45,847 nucleotides of DNA from Lachnospiraceae bacterium (GCA_029053015.1 JAIDHX010000014.1:1-45847); one strand, 5' to 3'; positions 14,306 to 23,831 are shown, counted from the first letter of the stretch. Numbers and translations: made by a program. The notes: a model not told the origin generated them from the letters alone.

Positions 14306-16879
14306 ATGGAAGTACGGATATCGGTAAGAAATCTGGTTGAATTTATATTGCGCAGCGGGGATATCGACAATAGAAGATCCGGCGCAGCGGACAATGCCAT
14401 GCAGGAGGGAAGCCGGCTGCACAGGCTGATTCAGAAAAGAATGGGTGCAGATTATCAGCCGGAGGTTTTTCTGCGGTATGTCTATGAAACGGAGCATTAC
14501 CCGATTGTGGTGGAGGGCAGGGCGGACGGCATTATTACTGCACAGTCAGGTGAGGTAACGGTAGACGAGATAAAGACAACCTGGAAAGACGTATCTAAGA
14601 TGAAAGAGCCTGTGCCTGTGCATCTGGCACAGGCAAGGGTTTATGCTGCGATTTACGGTCTGCAGAACGATATACAAGACATGAGAATTCGGATGACCTA
14701 TTGCAATGTGGACACGGAGGAACTGCAGTATTTTTATGAAGAGCATACGACCGAATGGCTAAGGGAATGGTTTTTTACATTGCTTTCCCAGTATCGGAAA
14801 TGGGCTGATTACGAATATGAATGGAAGCAGAAAAGGCAGGAATCCATAAAAGAGCTTTCTTTCCCCTTTGCCTACAGGGAGGGGCAGAAGGATTTGGCGG
14901 CTTATGTCTACCAGACGATTTACCATAAGAAGAAGCTTTTTATCGAGGCGCCCACCGGGGTGGGCAAGACAATTTCGACTATTTTTCCCACGGTGAAGGC
15001 TGTGGGAAGCGGCATGGTGGATAAAATATTTTATCTGACTGCCAAGACGATTACAAGGACGGTTGCCGAAAATACATTTTCTCTGCTCAGAGAGCGCGGC
15101 CTTCAGTTCAAAAGCGTGATTCTCACGGCAAAGGAAAAGACATGCTTTATGGAGGAGACCGAGTGTAACCCCGAATACTGCAGTTATGCCAAAGGACATT
15201 ATGACAGAATAAACGATGCAGTCTATGATTTGCTAACGCATGAAAGCAGTTTTAGCAGGGAAGTGATTGAGGAATATGCCCGGAAGCACAGAGTCTGTCC
15301 CTTCGAATTTTGCCTGGATATGAGTTTGTTTGCAGACGGCGTGATTGGCGACTACAATTATTTGTTTGACCCGCATGTGTATCTGAAACGTTTCTTTGGA
15401 GAAGGCGCTTCAGGGAGTTACGCCTTTCTGGTGGATGAGGCGCATAACCTGTTAGAGCGCGGCAGGGAAATGTACAGTGCGTCTCTCTATAAAGAAGCCT
15501 TTTTAGAGCTGAAGCGGGAAATCAAGGAGGTACGGGAGCAGAAAGGGGAAAGGAAGCTGCTTCCGGCGTCGATATCCGGCGAAGAGGCGTATCAGCAGAG
15601 CAGTACTGAGCTGGTCAATAACGGTGAACTGCGTGTCACCGGCACCGGATACCATGGCGGCCGTATTTATGAGTTTGCACCAAAGCTGGAAAGACAACTG
15701 GAGAAGTGTAATAAAGAGCTTCTGGCTATGAAACGGGAGTGCGAGGATATCAAGGTGGTGGAGACGATTGACGGTTTTGTACAAGCTTTAATCAGACTGC
15801 ATGATACGATGGACAAGTACCTTGACGAGAGTGATGACAATCCAATCAGGAAGAAAATACTGGATTTTTTCTTTGAAATCTCACATTTCTTAGATATTTA
15901 TGAACGGGTAGATGACAATTATGTCACTTATACACAGATGTGCGGGGAGGAAAATTTTGCAGGAAACACTTTCGGAAAATTTCATGAAAGTTTTCTGTTA
16001 AAGCTGTTTTGTGTAAACCCTTCTGTCAATCTGCAGGAATGTATGGCGAGGGGCAGAAGCACGATTTTGTTTTCTGCGACGCTGCTTCCCATACAGTATT
16101 ACAAAAAGCTTTTGGGGGGAACGCCGGAGGATTATGAAGTATATGCCAAATCTGTCTTTCAGCCGGATAAAAGAGCTTTGTATGTGGGCAGTGATGTGAC
16201 CAGCAAGTATACAAGGCGTTCTTCCTCGGAATTTTACAGGATAGCACAGTATATTCATGAGATTGTGGGGAAGCGGCATGGCAACTACATGGTATTTTTT
16301 CCCTCCTATTACTTCCTTGCGCAGGTGTATGAGTGTTACAGTGGAAATTTTCTGGATGAGGAAACGGAATGTATTGTGCAGGACGGCTCCATGAATGAGG
16401 CTGCAAGGGAGGCTTTTCTTGCAAAATTTGAAGGGAATGCGGACTGTGACTTCAGCGCAATCGAAATGGAAATAGAAACGGAAGACGTCTGTAAGAACCT
16501 GATAGGCTTCTGTGTGATGGGTGGCATTTTCAGCGAAGGCATCGATTTAAAGCACGACAGTCTCATCGGGGTTATGATAGTGGGAACCGGACTGCCGCAG
16601 GTATGTAGTGAAAGAGAGCTTCTAAAACACTTTTTTGATGAGCGGGGCGAGAACGGTTTTGACTATGCCTACCGCTTCCCAGGGATGAACAAAGTTCTGC
16701 AGGCGGCAGGGCGGGTTATCAGGACGTCGGAGGACGTGGGGGTGATTGCCCTCCTCGACGAGCGCTTTCTGCAATATACATACAGGCAGCTTTTCCCGCG
16801 GGAATGGGAAAATGTTGAGGTGGTGACGGTGGATACCATTGCAAAGCGGGTTGAGTGGTTCTGGAATTCGTGGCTCTAA
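14306..16879 (+). CDS. PD-(D/E)XK nuclease-Rad3/DinG-type Fe-S helicase
   Basis: 857 residues from ATG 14306 (GGGAG 5-6 nt upstream; ATG 14294 is an alternative). The N-terminal ~190 residues have a RecB-like nuclease core: GRADGI with Asp74, then Glu88 and Lys90 in VDEIKTT. The helicase follows: Walker A APTGVGKT (215-222), four Fe-S cysteines C280, C287, C292 and C331, DEAH (377-380), and motif VI-like QAAGRVIRTSEDVG near the end. XPD/DinG proteins unwind DNA 5'-3' using ATP. The nuclease fusion suggests processing of flaps or damaged ends. It lies beside the radical SAM/TIGR03915 pair but has its own transcript. Confidence 0.92.
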   Translation: MEVRISVRNLVEFILRSGDIDNRRSGAADNAMQEGSRLHRLIQKRMGADYQPEVFLRYVYETEHYPIVVEGRADGIITAQSGEVTVDEIKTTWKDVSKMKEPVPVHLAQARVYAAIYGLQNDIQDMRIRMTYCNVDTEELQYFYEEHTTEWLREWFFTLLSQYRKWADYEYEWKQKRQESIKELSFPFAYREGQKDLAAYVYQTIYHKKKLFIEAPTGVGKTISTIFPTVKAVGSGMVDKIFYLTAKTITRTVAENTFSLLRERGLQFKSVILTAKEKTCFMEETECNPEYCSYAKGHYDRINDAVYDLLTHESSFSREVIEEYARKHRVCPFEFCLDMSLFADGVIGDYNYLFDPHVYLKRFFGEGASGSYAFLVDEAHNLLERGREMYSASLYKEAFLELKREIKEVREQKGERKLLPASISGEEAYQQSSTELVNNGELRVTGTGYHGGRIYEFAPKLERQLEKCNKELLAMKRECEDIKVVETIDGFVQALIRLHDTMDKYLDESDDNPIRKKILDFFFEISHFLDIYERVDDNYVTYTQMCGEENFAGNTFGKFHESFLLKLFCVNPSVNLQECMARGRSTILFSATLLPIQYYKKLLGGTPEDYEVYAKSVFQPDKRALYVGSDVTSKYTRRSSSEFYRIAQYIHEIVGKRHGNYMVFFPSYYFLAQVYECYSGNFLDEETECIVQDGSMNEAAREAFLAKFEGNADCDFSAIEMEIETEDVCKNLIGFCVMGGIFSEGIDLKHDSLIGVMIVGTGLPQVCSERELLKHFFDERGENGFDYAYRFPGMNKVLQAAGRVIRTSEDVGVIALLDERFLQYTYRQLFPREWENVEVVTVDTIAKRVEWFWNSWL

Positions 16880-17173
16880 GAAAAACAGAACATAAATTCG
16901 GATTATGACGGCTGTTTTTGGAAATTTGACGCTTAAAGTAAAAAAAGTGACACTTGTGTTATTGTGGATAACTATGTGGAAATTGGGGATTTCTTTTAAA
17001 AACTCCCTTTAAAAATCGACATTCAATCCATTTTTGGTTCAAGTAAAAGATGAAGTGAAACAAAAAAGAACTGAAGTAGTCAATTCTATTATGTAAATCA
17101 TTATGGATAAAAGTGATTAACGAAAGAGCCGTAATATGTTAGAATATTATCTATACGGACAGGGAGGCCAAGT

Positions 17174-18097
17174 ATGACAAAAGTAATCTTATGGGGCTCG
17201 TACGCAGAATATGGTATGTTTTGTAAGCACTTGCAAATGGAAGTGCTGAAAGGCAATATGCAGATAGAGGCGGTCGTTCTAAATGGGGACCATTTGATAA
17301 GCCGGTTAGACGGGATAGAGGTTATCAAAGTAGAAGAGCTGCTGCTAAGGGAGTATGACTATCTTATTGATATGAACCAAGCGGGAAGAAGTGTCATTAT
17401 GCGACTTCTTGAACTGCTTCAGGTACCAAGGTCGAAAGTGATTCCGGTAAACATCTTTAAGCATCCGTACTTTGATCTGCAGAGATGGATTGCCGTGAAG
17501 GAAAGCGGAGTCAGTATTATTTCCAATAGCTGTTGGGGAGGCATAACCTACCACTCCTTGGGACTGGAATTCCGCTCTCCGTTTATCAATCTATTTTTGG
17601 ATGCTGATGACTACCTGCGGCTGCTGGAAAATTTCAAATATTATATGGAACAGCCCCTGTCCTTCATTGAAGAAAAGTATGAAGTCAATTTAAAGAGAAA
17701 CTACCCTGTCATTGGGATAGACGATGTCACCCTGTTCTTTAATCATTATACGGACTTTGAATCGGCTGTCGGGATATGGGAGAAGAGAAAGCAGAGATTA
17801 AACTATGACAATCTTCTTGTGGAAATGAAAATAGAGAGCAGCCGGGAATTGGAGAGGTTTCTTGCCTTACCGTTTGAGCATAAAGTAGGATTTTCAACGG
17901 TTCCCTGCGACGAGAAGGATATCCTGTATTTTCCGATTGTGGAGAATGGACAGCTGCAAAATAAATATGCAGGCGTTTTCGGATATTTTCTCAATGAGAT
18001 TGCAGAGATTGAATCGAGAGATGGCAAGCCGTATGATATTTTGAAGCTGCTGAACCATGAAGAGGATTATGTGCGTGCGGTTTATGGCAGGAAGTGA
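17174..18097 (+). CDS. DUF1919 protein
   Basis: 307 residues; AGGGAGGCC precedes ATG 17174. The N-terminal ~100 residues look like a nucleotide-binding Rossmann half (VILWGSYAEYGMFCKHL, VIKVEELLLREYDYLID). The C-terminal part has the DUF1919 signature: ISNSCWGGITYHSLGLEFRS followed by PFINLFL, DYLRLLENFKYYM, and PVIGIDDVTLFFNHY. DUF1919 proteins occur in polysaccharide and cell-surface gene sets and are thought to act on glycans, but no reaction is proven. It stands alone here, with no glycosyltransferase nearby. Confidence 0.85.
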   Translation: MTKVILWGSYAEYGMFCKHLQMEVLKGNMQIEAVVLNGDHLISRLDGIEVIKVEELLLREYDYLIDMNQAGRSVIMRLLELLQVPRSKVIPVNIFKHPYFDLQRWIAVKESGVSIISNSCWGGITYHSLGLEFRSPFINLFLDADDYLRLLENFKYYMEQPLSFIEEKYEVNLKRNYPVIGIDDVTLFFNHYTDFESAVGIWEKRKQRLNYDNLLVEMKIESSRELERFLALPFEHKVGFSTVPCDEKDILYFPIVENGQLQNKYAGVFGYFLNEIAEIESRDGKPYDILKLLNHEEDYVRAVYGRK

Positions 18098-18187
18098 ATG
18101 AAAAAAACAGAAAGATTTAGACAGCTTTTGTAAAATTTAGTATACTTTAGGAAAGACGAAGTAATTACATACCAGGAGGAAATGACA

Positions 18188-19528
18188 ATGTGGGCAGATG
18201 AAAGTGTATTTTATCAGATATATCCGCTGGGATTCACCGGAGTTCCCTTTGAAAACAATGGTGATTTCACGGGCGGTGAAGGGCAGAATACAGGGGCTTC
18301 CCCGATACTGAAGGTGGCGGACTGGATACCGCACATGGAAAAGCTGGGAATCAATGCGATATATTTTTCCCCGATATTTGAATCGGATACGCATGGTTAC
18401 AATACGAGGGATTACAGGCTGATAGACAGACGGCTTGGAACCAATGCGGATTTTAAGAGTCTCTGTGAAAAACTGCATGCGCATGGCATACGTGTTGTGC
18501 TGGACGGTGTGTTCAATCATGTGGGAAGAGGCTTCGGACCTTTTTTGGATGTTGTGCGCAATCGGGAAAGCTCCCGCTATACAGGCTGGTTTTACAGGAT
18601 AGCGTTTGACGGTGACTCGCCCTACCATGACGGATTGTGGTACGAGGGCTGGGAAGGGCATTACGACCTTGTAAAACTGAATCTGCGCAATGAAGAGGTC
18701 ATCAACTATCTTCTGGACAGCGTTGGTTATTGGATTGACGAGTTCGGAATAGACGGACTCAGGCTGGACGTGGCATACAGCCTTGATGAGGACTTTATCA
18801 GACGTCTCAGAAGGTATTGTGACGGCAGAAAGCAGGACTTTTTCCTTCTGGGCGAGATGCTGCACGGGGACTATAACAGGCTGGTCAATGATTCCATGCT
18901 TCATTCAGCGACAAATTACGAGTGTTATAAGGGGCTGTATTCCAGCTTCAACAGCATGAACCTCTTTGAGATAAACCATTCCCTGTTGAGACAGTTCGGA
19001 CCGGAGAACTGGACCTTATACAAAGGAAAGCACATGCTGTCCTTTGTGGATAACCATGACGTGACGAGGGTTGCCAGCATACTTTCCGACAAAAACCATC
19101 TGCCGCTGATATATGCGCTGATGTTCGGTATGCCCGGTATTCCCTGCGTTTACTACGGCAGCGAGTGGGGGTGTCTTGGCGAGAAGGGACAGGGGGATCA
19201 GATGCTCCGCCCGTGCTTTGCCGCACCGGAGTGGAATTCCCTTACTGATTTTATCGCAAAACTGGCACAGGCAAAGAAACATTCCAATGCATTGAATTAC
19301 GGGGCTTTCCGCTCTGTGGTTCTGACAAACAGACAGTGTATTTTTGAGAGAAAAACAGAAGGGGAGAGGGTTCTGGTTGCGATTAACGCCGACAGCAGCG
19401 ATTTCACCGCTCATTTTGATGCGGGCTGCGGCAGGGCAGTCGATTTGATTACCGGACAGGAGCATGATTTCGGAGGCGGCAGTGTGCTTCCGGCGTACAG
19501 TGCGTTTTTCTGGAAATGTGAAGCGTGA
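18188..19528 (+). CDS. GH13 alpha-amylase-family glucosidase
   Basis: 446 residues; AGGAGG at 18174-18179 is 8 nt from ATG 18188 but only 2 nt from ATG 18182. The GH13 conserved regions are all present: DGVFNH (106-111), GLRLDVAYS with nucleophile Asp194, LLGEML with acid/base Glu223, and FVDNHD with Asp291. No signal peptide, so it acts in the cytoplasm, most likely on maltodextrins or short alpha-glucans. Length and compact N-terminus favour a maltodextrin glucosidase-type enzyme over a secreted amylase. No sugar transporter or regulator is adjacent. Confidence 0.93.
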   Translation: MWADESVFYQIYPLGFTGVPFENNGDFTGGEGQNTGASPILKVADWIPHMEKLGINAIYFSPIFESDTHGYNTRDYRLIDRRLGTNADFKSLCEKLHAHGIRVVLDGVFNHVGRGFGPFLDVVRNRESSRYTGWFYRIAFDGDSPYHDGLWYEGWEGHYDLVKLNLRNEEVINYLLDSVGYWIDEFGIDGLRLDVAYSLDEDFIRRLRRYCDGRKQDFFLLGEMLHGDYNRLVNDSMLHSATNYECYKGLYSSFNSMNLFEINHSLLRQFGPENWTLYKGKHMLSFVDNHDVTRVASILSDKNHLPLIYALMFGMPGIPCVYYGSEWGCLGEKGQGDQMLRPCFAAPEWNSLTDFIAKLAQAKKHSNALNYGAFRSVVLTNRQCIFERKTEGERVLVAINADSSDFTAHFDAGCGRAVDLITGQEHDFGGGSVLPAYSAFFWKCEA

Positions 19529-19580
19529 AAGGAATGAAGCTGCACTAAAGAATTGAAACAACATAGTTATTATGGTAAAC

Positions 19581-19632
19581 AGTCAAGTCAAGGATTTACC
19601 GCTTTAGCGGCGTTTACGTCCTTGACTTGGCT
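19581..19632. terminator. Long stem-loop between convergent genes, overlapping LysR gene end
   Basis: AGTCAAGTCAAGGA (19581-19594) pairs with TCCTTGACTTGGCT (19619-19632) with one G-U/mismatch; a nested CCGC/GCGG stem lies inside. The right arm encodes the last residues of the LysR protein on the minus strand (AKSRT). A related CCAAGTCAAG string occurs at 28106. No U-run, so termination is only one possible function; it may be a REP-like palindrome. Confidence 0.5.
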
Positions 19633-20528
19633 GCTTCCGTGGTTAATCTTTTTTGAATGATATTAACAAATGCCTGCATTGGTTCAGACGGCTGTTTTGC
19701 ATATACAATTCCATAAGGGATTTTGTATTCCCATTCCATAGGGATGGTAACGATGGACGGGTGGACGTCTTTCCAAATATCCAATGTTTCCATGATACAC
19801 CCTGCCTGTTCACATTCATTGAATATATTTGTGTCATAAAAATGTGGTATATTCAAAATACTGATTTTAGAGTGTTTCGCTTCGATTTCATCATGTAATC
19901 TGTTCAGTATAGGAGAGTCGCCTCGTTTTACAAGCATAAGATTTTCTCCGTCCAAATCGCTCCATTGCAGTTTGTCTTTTTTCGCTAATCTATGTTTTCG
20001 TGGAACAGCAATACAACACTCCCCCTGCCTTAATTCAAGAATATTATATCTCTCTTTCCATGTGAGGGAATCACATGGACCGACAAAACAATCTATTTCT
20101 TTGCCAAGCGTTTCTAACATTTTTTCCATACTTGTCGGACTATCATCAAAAGGTACAATACGAATAGCAACAGGCAGCGTACCGTCATCAATCTCCGACC
20201 ACAAATCTACCAGCATTTTACAGGGACGGAGAATAGATGTTCCAATACGAATTGCCTGTTTTTCATTCTTAGCAATCTGGCGGGTACGGGCTATCGCCTG
20301 TTCCGATTGCTTTATGATTTTTTTTGCGTCCTTGTAAAAGGAACGCCCGGCGGCGGTAAGCTGCGTTCCCTGACTGGTTCTTTCAATCAACTTTACACCA
20401 ATATTTGCTTCCAACTTGTTAATCTGGTTCATCACTGACGCAGCTGTAATATACAATTCTTTTGACGCTTTCAAAAAACTTCCCTGCTCTACAACTGAAA
20501 TGAATGTAGTCAGTTCTCTGCTATACAT
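19614..20528 (-). CDS. LysR-family transcriptional regulator
   Basis: 304 residues. The N-terminal winged HTH reads ELTTFISVVEQGSFLKASKELYITAASVMNQINKLEANIG, a standard LysR DNA-binding domain. It is followed by a two-lobed periplasmic-binding-type effector domain (~90-295). It is divergent from the flavodoxin/MATE pair, 147 bp away, and by the usual LysR arrangement probably regulates it and itself. The effector is unknown. The extreme C-terminus runs into the stem-loop at 19581-19632, which may have replaced the original tail. Confidence 0.93.
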   Translation of the reverse strand: MYSRELTTFISVVEQGSFLKASKELYITAASVMNQINKLEANIGVKLIERTSQGTQLTAAGRSFYKDAKKIIKQSEQAIARTRQIAKNEKQAIRIGTSILRPCKMLVDLWSEIDDGTLPVAIRIVPFDDSPTSMEKMLETLGKEIDCFVGPCDSLTWKERYNILELRQGECCIAVPRKHRLAKKDKLQWSDLDGENLMLVKRGDSPILNRLHDEIEAKHSKISILNIPHFYDTNIFNECEQAGCIMETLDIWKDVHPSIVTIPMEWEYKIPYGIVYAKQPSEPMQAFVNIIQKRLTTEAAKSRT

Positions 20529-20675
20529 AATATCATCTCGCTTTTAGATTTTCTAAAAGCTATTTTAACATTTTGGTATCTTCTGTGTCAATTATTTCTA
20601 CGCTACAATAAAACGGGAAGTTGGACGCAGCCTGTTTGGCTGGTGGTAAATGATGATTGAAAGGTGGTGGAAATA

Positions 20676-21185
20676 ATGGCGAAAAATATTATGATTTTGA
20701 ACGGAGCAGCCAGAAAAAACGGAAGCACCGGGAAACTAATACAGTCATTTTCTAAGGGTGCCTGCAGTACTGGGCACCATATACAGGAATTTTATTTAGA
20801 CAGTATGAATATCCATAGCTGCAAAGGCTGTCTAAAAGCCGGACGTGATAGCAAAAGCCCATGCACACAAAAAGACGATATGGAGCAAATATATTCTGCT
20901 TTTGCAGATTGTGATGTGGTGGTATTTGCTTCCCCTGTCTACTTCTGGACAATTACCGGGACACTAAAAACAGCAGCAGACCGTTTGTATGCAGAACTGG
21001 AATGTCTTGGTTATGGCAGATTTGCAAGAGAAAGCGTACTTTTAATGACGGCTGACGGTTCTGACTATTCACAGGCTGTCACATGGTATCGTACCTATGA
21101 GCGTAATCTTGGTTGGAAAAACCGGGGCGAAGTGCTTGGAAAAAGTAAATCGGAAGCAGCGTATCAACTTGGTGCTTCTTTATAA
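20676..21185 (+). CDS. Flavodoxin-like NAD(P)H-dependent FMN reductase
   Basis: 169 residues from ATG 20676, with GAAAGGTGG upstream. MILNGAARKNGSTGKLIQSF is the FMN-phosphate loop of the NADPH-dependent FMN reductase/iron-sulfur flavoprotein group. CKGCLKAGRDSKSPCTQKDDM gives the Cys positions typical of this group, and FASPVYFWTITGTLKTAADR is the second flavin loop. It transfers electrons from NAD(P)H to flavin or an unknown acceptor in the cytoplasm. The MATE gene starts 25 bp downstream, so they are co-transcribed, probably under the LysR regulator. Confidence 0.9.
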   Translation: MAKNIMILNGAARKNGSTGKLIQSFSKGACSTGHHIQEFYLDSMNIHSCKGCLKAGRDSKSPCTQKDDMEQIYSAFADCDVVVFASPVYFWTITGTLKTAADRLYAELECLGYGRFARESVLLMTADGSDYSQAVTWYRTYERNLGWKNRGEVLGKSKSEAAYQLGASL

Positions 21186-21210
21186 AAAAATATAAAAAGG
21201 GATATTGGAC

Positions 21211-22572
21211 ATGGAAAAATCATTGACAAACGGGACACCGTGGAAAGGAATTTTATCTTTCATGTTTCCCGTATTTATGGGATTGCTTCTTCAACAATTT
21301 TATAATACGGCGGACACAATCATTGTAGGTAATTTTGCCGGCGAAACTTCATTGGCCGCCGTTGGTGCCTGCGGTGTTCTGACATTGGTTTTCCTGGCTT
21401 TGGCAAACGGTTTTTCTGCCGGGGCTTGTGTATTGATCGCGCAGCTTTTTGGTGCAGGGAAAGAACAGGAAATGCGCAGACAGGCGTTGTCCTCTCTCTT
21501 TGTTATGGTCGGTATGGGGATTGTGGCAACAGCGGTTGGTATATGTATCAGCCGCTTTGCCTCGAAATACATTCTGGCAACACCGAAAAGCCTGCTATCT
21601 ATGGCAGATACCTATTTCAAGATTTATGCACTGGGACTTCTGTTTCAGTTTGGTTACAACATTATCGCAGCCATTCTTCGTGGAATTGGAGATAGCAGAG
21701 CAACCTTATATTTTCTTTTGATTGCAAGCGTCATCAATATAGTGCTTGATATTGTATTTGTTTACAACTTTCAAATGGGCGTTGTCGGTGCCGCTGTTGC
21801 CACGGATATAGCACAGGCTGTTTCATGCGTGGCGGGTCTTATCTATATGATTAAAAAGTACCCTTTGTTCCGCTTCAAATGGAAAGAGCTTACTTTTGAA
21901 TGGGTATTAGCAAAAAAGACATTAAAAGCGGGATTTCCTATGGCATTACAACAGTTTATTGTATCTATTGGCTTTATTTTTATTCAACGGGCAGTCAACA
22001 GTTATGGAGAAGCTATGACAGCGTCTTTTTCCGTAGCACAAAAAATAGAAACTTACATGACGCTTCCAGCCAATGCGTTAATGACAACACAAAGCACATA
22101 TACAGGGCAGAATATTGGCGCAGGACGACTTGACAGGGTTATGACCGGCGCAAAGCATACCGTTATCATTTCCGAAATAATTTCTATCTGTATTTTATCA
22201 GTGATATTTGTCTTTGCAAAGCCAATTGTGGCTGCATTTGGATTAGGCTCAGAAGCTGTCGATTATTGTATTTCCCATGTCAGGTGTGTAGCAATTTGTT
22301 TAATTCCTTTTGCTTCCTATTTTCCGCTTTTAGGTCTGTTTCAAGGAGCAAACAATGCACTCTATTCTACCTTTGTTGCGACCAGCGCATTAGCAGTTCG
22401 TGTCATTTCAACTTACACCTTGCAGGAAATTCCGGCAATAGACTATCGCATGATTTGGTGGAATACTTTGTTTGGATGGGGACTAGGCTGTATTATCACA
22501 TGGGTACATTTCTGCAAAGGCAAATGGAAACCTCATATTAGTGACCAAGGACAAAATTGGGCAAACAATTGA
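21211..22572 (+). CDS. MATE-family efflux transporter
   Basis: 453 residues with about 12 hydrophobic segments and the MATE pattern of two related halves. The opening FPVFMGLLLQQFYNTADTIIVGNFAGETSLAAVGA is highly typical of the DinF/NorM-like group in Firmicutes. The middle PMALQQFIVSIGFIFIQRAVN starts the second half. Such proteins export cationic drugs or metabolites in exchange for Na+ or H+. ATG 21211 is preferred over TTG 21205, with AAAAAGGG upstream. Substrate unknown; pairing with a flavodoxin suggests detoxification. Confidence 0.93.
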   Translation: MEKSLTNGTPWKGILSFMFPVFMGLLLQQFYNTADTIIVGNFAGETSLAAVGACGVLTLVFLALANGFSAGACVLIAQLFGAGKEQEMRRQALSSLFVMVGMGIVATAVGICISRFASKYILATPKSLLSMADTYFKIYALGLLFQFGYNIIAAILRGIGDSRATLYFLLIASVINIVLDIVFVYNFQMGVVGAAVATDIAQAVSCVAGLIYMIKKYPLFRFKWKELTFEWVLAKKTLKAGFPMALQQFIVSIGFIFIQRAVNSYGEAMTASFSVAQKIETYMTLPANALMTTQSTYTGQNIGAGRLDRVMTGAKHTVIISEIISICILSVIFVFAKPIVAAFGLGSEAVDYCISHVRCVAICLIPFASYFPLLGLFQGANNALYSTFVATSALAVRVISTYTLQEIPAIDYRMIWWNTLFGWGLGCIITWVHFCKGKWKPHISDQGQNWANN

Positions 22573-22607
22573 GCGGCAGGGCGCCTATGTGGGCGCGGCC
22601 GCTTTTT
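22572..22607 (+). terminator. Intrinsic terminator after MATE gene
   Basis: AGCGGC (22572-22577) pairs with GCCGCT (22598-22603), with an inner GGCGCC/GGGCGC stem, followed by TTTT and a T-rich tract. It begins at the stop codon. Confidence 0.88.
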
Positions 22608-22681
22608 GTTTGTCTTTTTTGCCGATTATGAGGCGGATTTTGTCTGCATCTAAAGAAATTTGAAAGATTTTCTAAATGCTA

Positions 22682-22765
22682 TTGACAGACCTATATTATA
22701 CGGTATATATTATTAGCACAGAAACATATTATACGAGATATAATATTATAACTTTTAGCAATATT
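22682..22765 (+). promoter_or_regulatory. PadR operon promoter with AT-rich dyads
   Basis: TTGACA (22682-22687), 16-bp spacer, TATATA (22704-22709). TATAC-G-GTATA (22698-22708) overlaps the -10. A second dyad, ATATTAT-ACGAG-ATATAATAT, follows at about 22737-22756. PadR-type repressors autoregulate through such AT-rich inverted repeats at their own promoter, so these two sites are good operator candidates. Confidence 0.55.
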
Positions 22766-22787
22766 ATAAAAGAAAGAGAGGCAGAGG

Positions 22788-23111
22788 ATGGTATTTAATA
22801 CAGGTGCGGCACTGCTCGACGCAATCGTGCTGGCAGTTGTGTCCAAGGAACCGGAGGGGACCTATGGTTATAAAATCACGCAGGATGTGCGGCAGGTAAT
22901 TGAACTGTCGGAATCCACGCTGTATCCGGTACTCAGGAGACTGCAGAAGGATGAATGTATGGTAGTATATGACAGAGAATGTGCGGGCAGAAACAGACGC
23001 TATTACAGAATCACGGACAAAGGGATGGCGCAGTTAAGGATGTATGTGAATGAGTGGAGACAATATTCCGGCAAGATTTCCGGAATTTTAGAGGGAGGAA
23101 TAAGAATATGA
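22788..23111 (+). CDS. PadR-family transcriptional regulator
   Basis: 107 residues with GAGAGGCAGAGG before ATG 22788. Residues ~8-85 are a PadR winged helix: LLDAIVLAVVSKEPEGTYGYKITQDV, ESTLYPVLRRLQKDECMVV, and the wing GRNRRYYRIT. A short C-terminal helix would dimerise it. It overlaps the DUF1700 gene by ATGA, forming the PadR-DUF1700-DUF4097 operon common in Firmicutes, which is linked to envelope stress. The upstream dyads suggest autorepression. Confidence 0.93.
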   Translation: MVFNTGAALLDAIVLAVVSKEPEGTYGYKITQDVRQVIELSESTLYPVLRRLQKDECMVVYDRECAGRNRRYYRITDKGMAQLRMYVNEWRQYSGKISGILEGGIRI

Positions 23112-23818
23112 CCAAAGCAGAGTTTATGAGAGAGTTGGAACGCCTGCTTCTGAACATTCCTGAAAATGAGAGAGTGGAAGCGCTGAATTACTACGAAGAG
23201 TACTTCAGCGATGCGGGAGAGGAAAACGAGCAGAAGGTTTTAGAAGAACTGGAATCTCCGGAAAAGGTCGCCGATAATATTAAGGACGGTCTCAGGGCAA
23301 ATATGGATTACAGGGACACGACCCCGGGGAACGGGCAGAACAGCGCATGGCATAGCGGTGCGGCTTACCAGAACGGCACGAGTTATCAGGGGAGCACTAT
23401 TTATCAAGGAAACACCTTTTACCAAAGTCCGCCGAAGGCCTCTGCGGAGAAAGAGGAAATGCCGGCATGGGCGATTGTGCTGATTGTAATTGCCTGCATC
23501 ATTTTCTCACCTGTGCTTCTCGGCGTGGCGGGGAGTCTGCTGGGTGCGCTGGCGGCATGTTTCTTTGGATTTTTTGGCCTGGTGATAGGATTTGGTGTGG
23601 CAGGATTGGGATGTTTTGTAGCAGGTATAGCCGTACTGGTGTCCGGCTTTGCAGTTATCGCTCATCTGCCTTTTGTGGGGATGGCGATGATAGGAGCAGC
23701 ATTTTTGTGTCTTGCCATTGGTATGCTTTGTATCATGTTTACCGTGTGGCTTTTGGGCTGGGCGCTTCCGGCAATCTGCCGCGGCATTTCATGGCTTTGG
23801 AAAAAAATAACAAAATGA
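23108..23818 (+). CDS. DUF1700 membrane protein
   Basis: 236 residues from ATG 23108, which overlaps the PadR stop (ATGA); GGGAGGAATAAG is the ribosome-binding site. The N-terminus MTKAEFMRELERLLLNIPENER and the following YYEEYFSDAGEE, LESPEKVADNI are the DUF1700 (HAAS-type) signature. A Gly/Thr/Tyr-rich linker (~65-110) precedes four hydrophobic segments (~122-225). It likely sits in the membrane with the N-terminal helices in the cytoplasm, passing a signal to PadR. Function is inferred from family context. Confidence 0.9.
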   Translation: MTKAEFMRELERLLLNIPENERVEALNYYEEYFSDAGEENEQKVLEELESPEKVADNIKDGLRANMDYRDTTPGNGQNSAWHSGAAYQNGTSYQGSTIYQGNTFYQSPPKASAEKEEMPAWAIVLIVIACIIFSPVLLGVAGSLLGALAACFFGFFGLVIGFGVAGLGCFVAGIAVLVSGFAVIAHLPFVGMAMIGAAFLCLAIGMLCIMFTVWLLGWALPAICRGISWLWKKITK

Positions 23819-23831
23819 GGGAGAAACTGAT

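Noticed and set aside
16882..16919. AAAAACAG/CTGTTTTT stem after the helicase gene as terminator
   Set aside because: The stem is only 8 bp of A/T-rich pairing around a 23-nt loop, too weak to call. The rest of 16880-17173 shows no gene.
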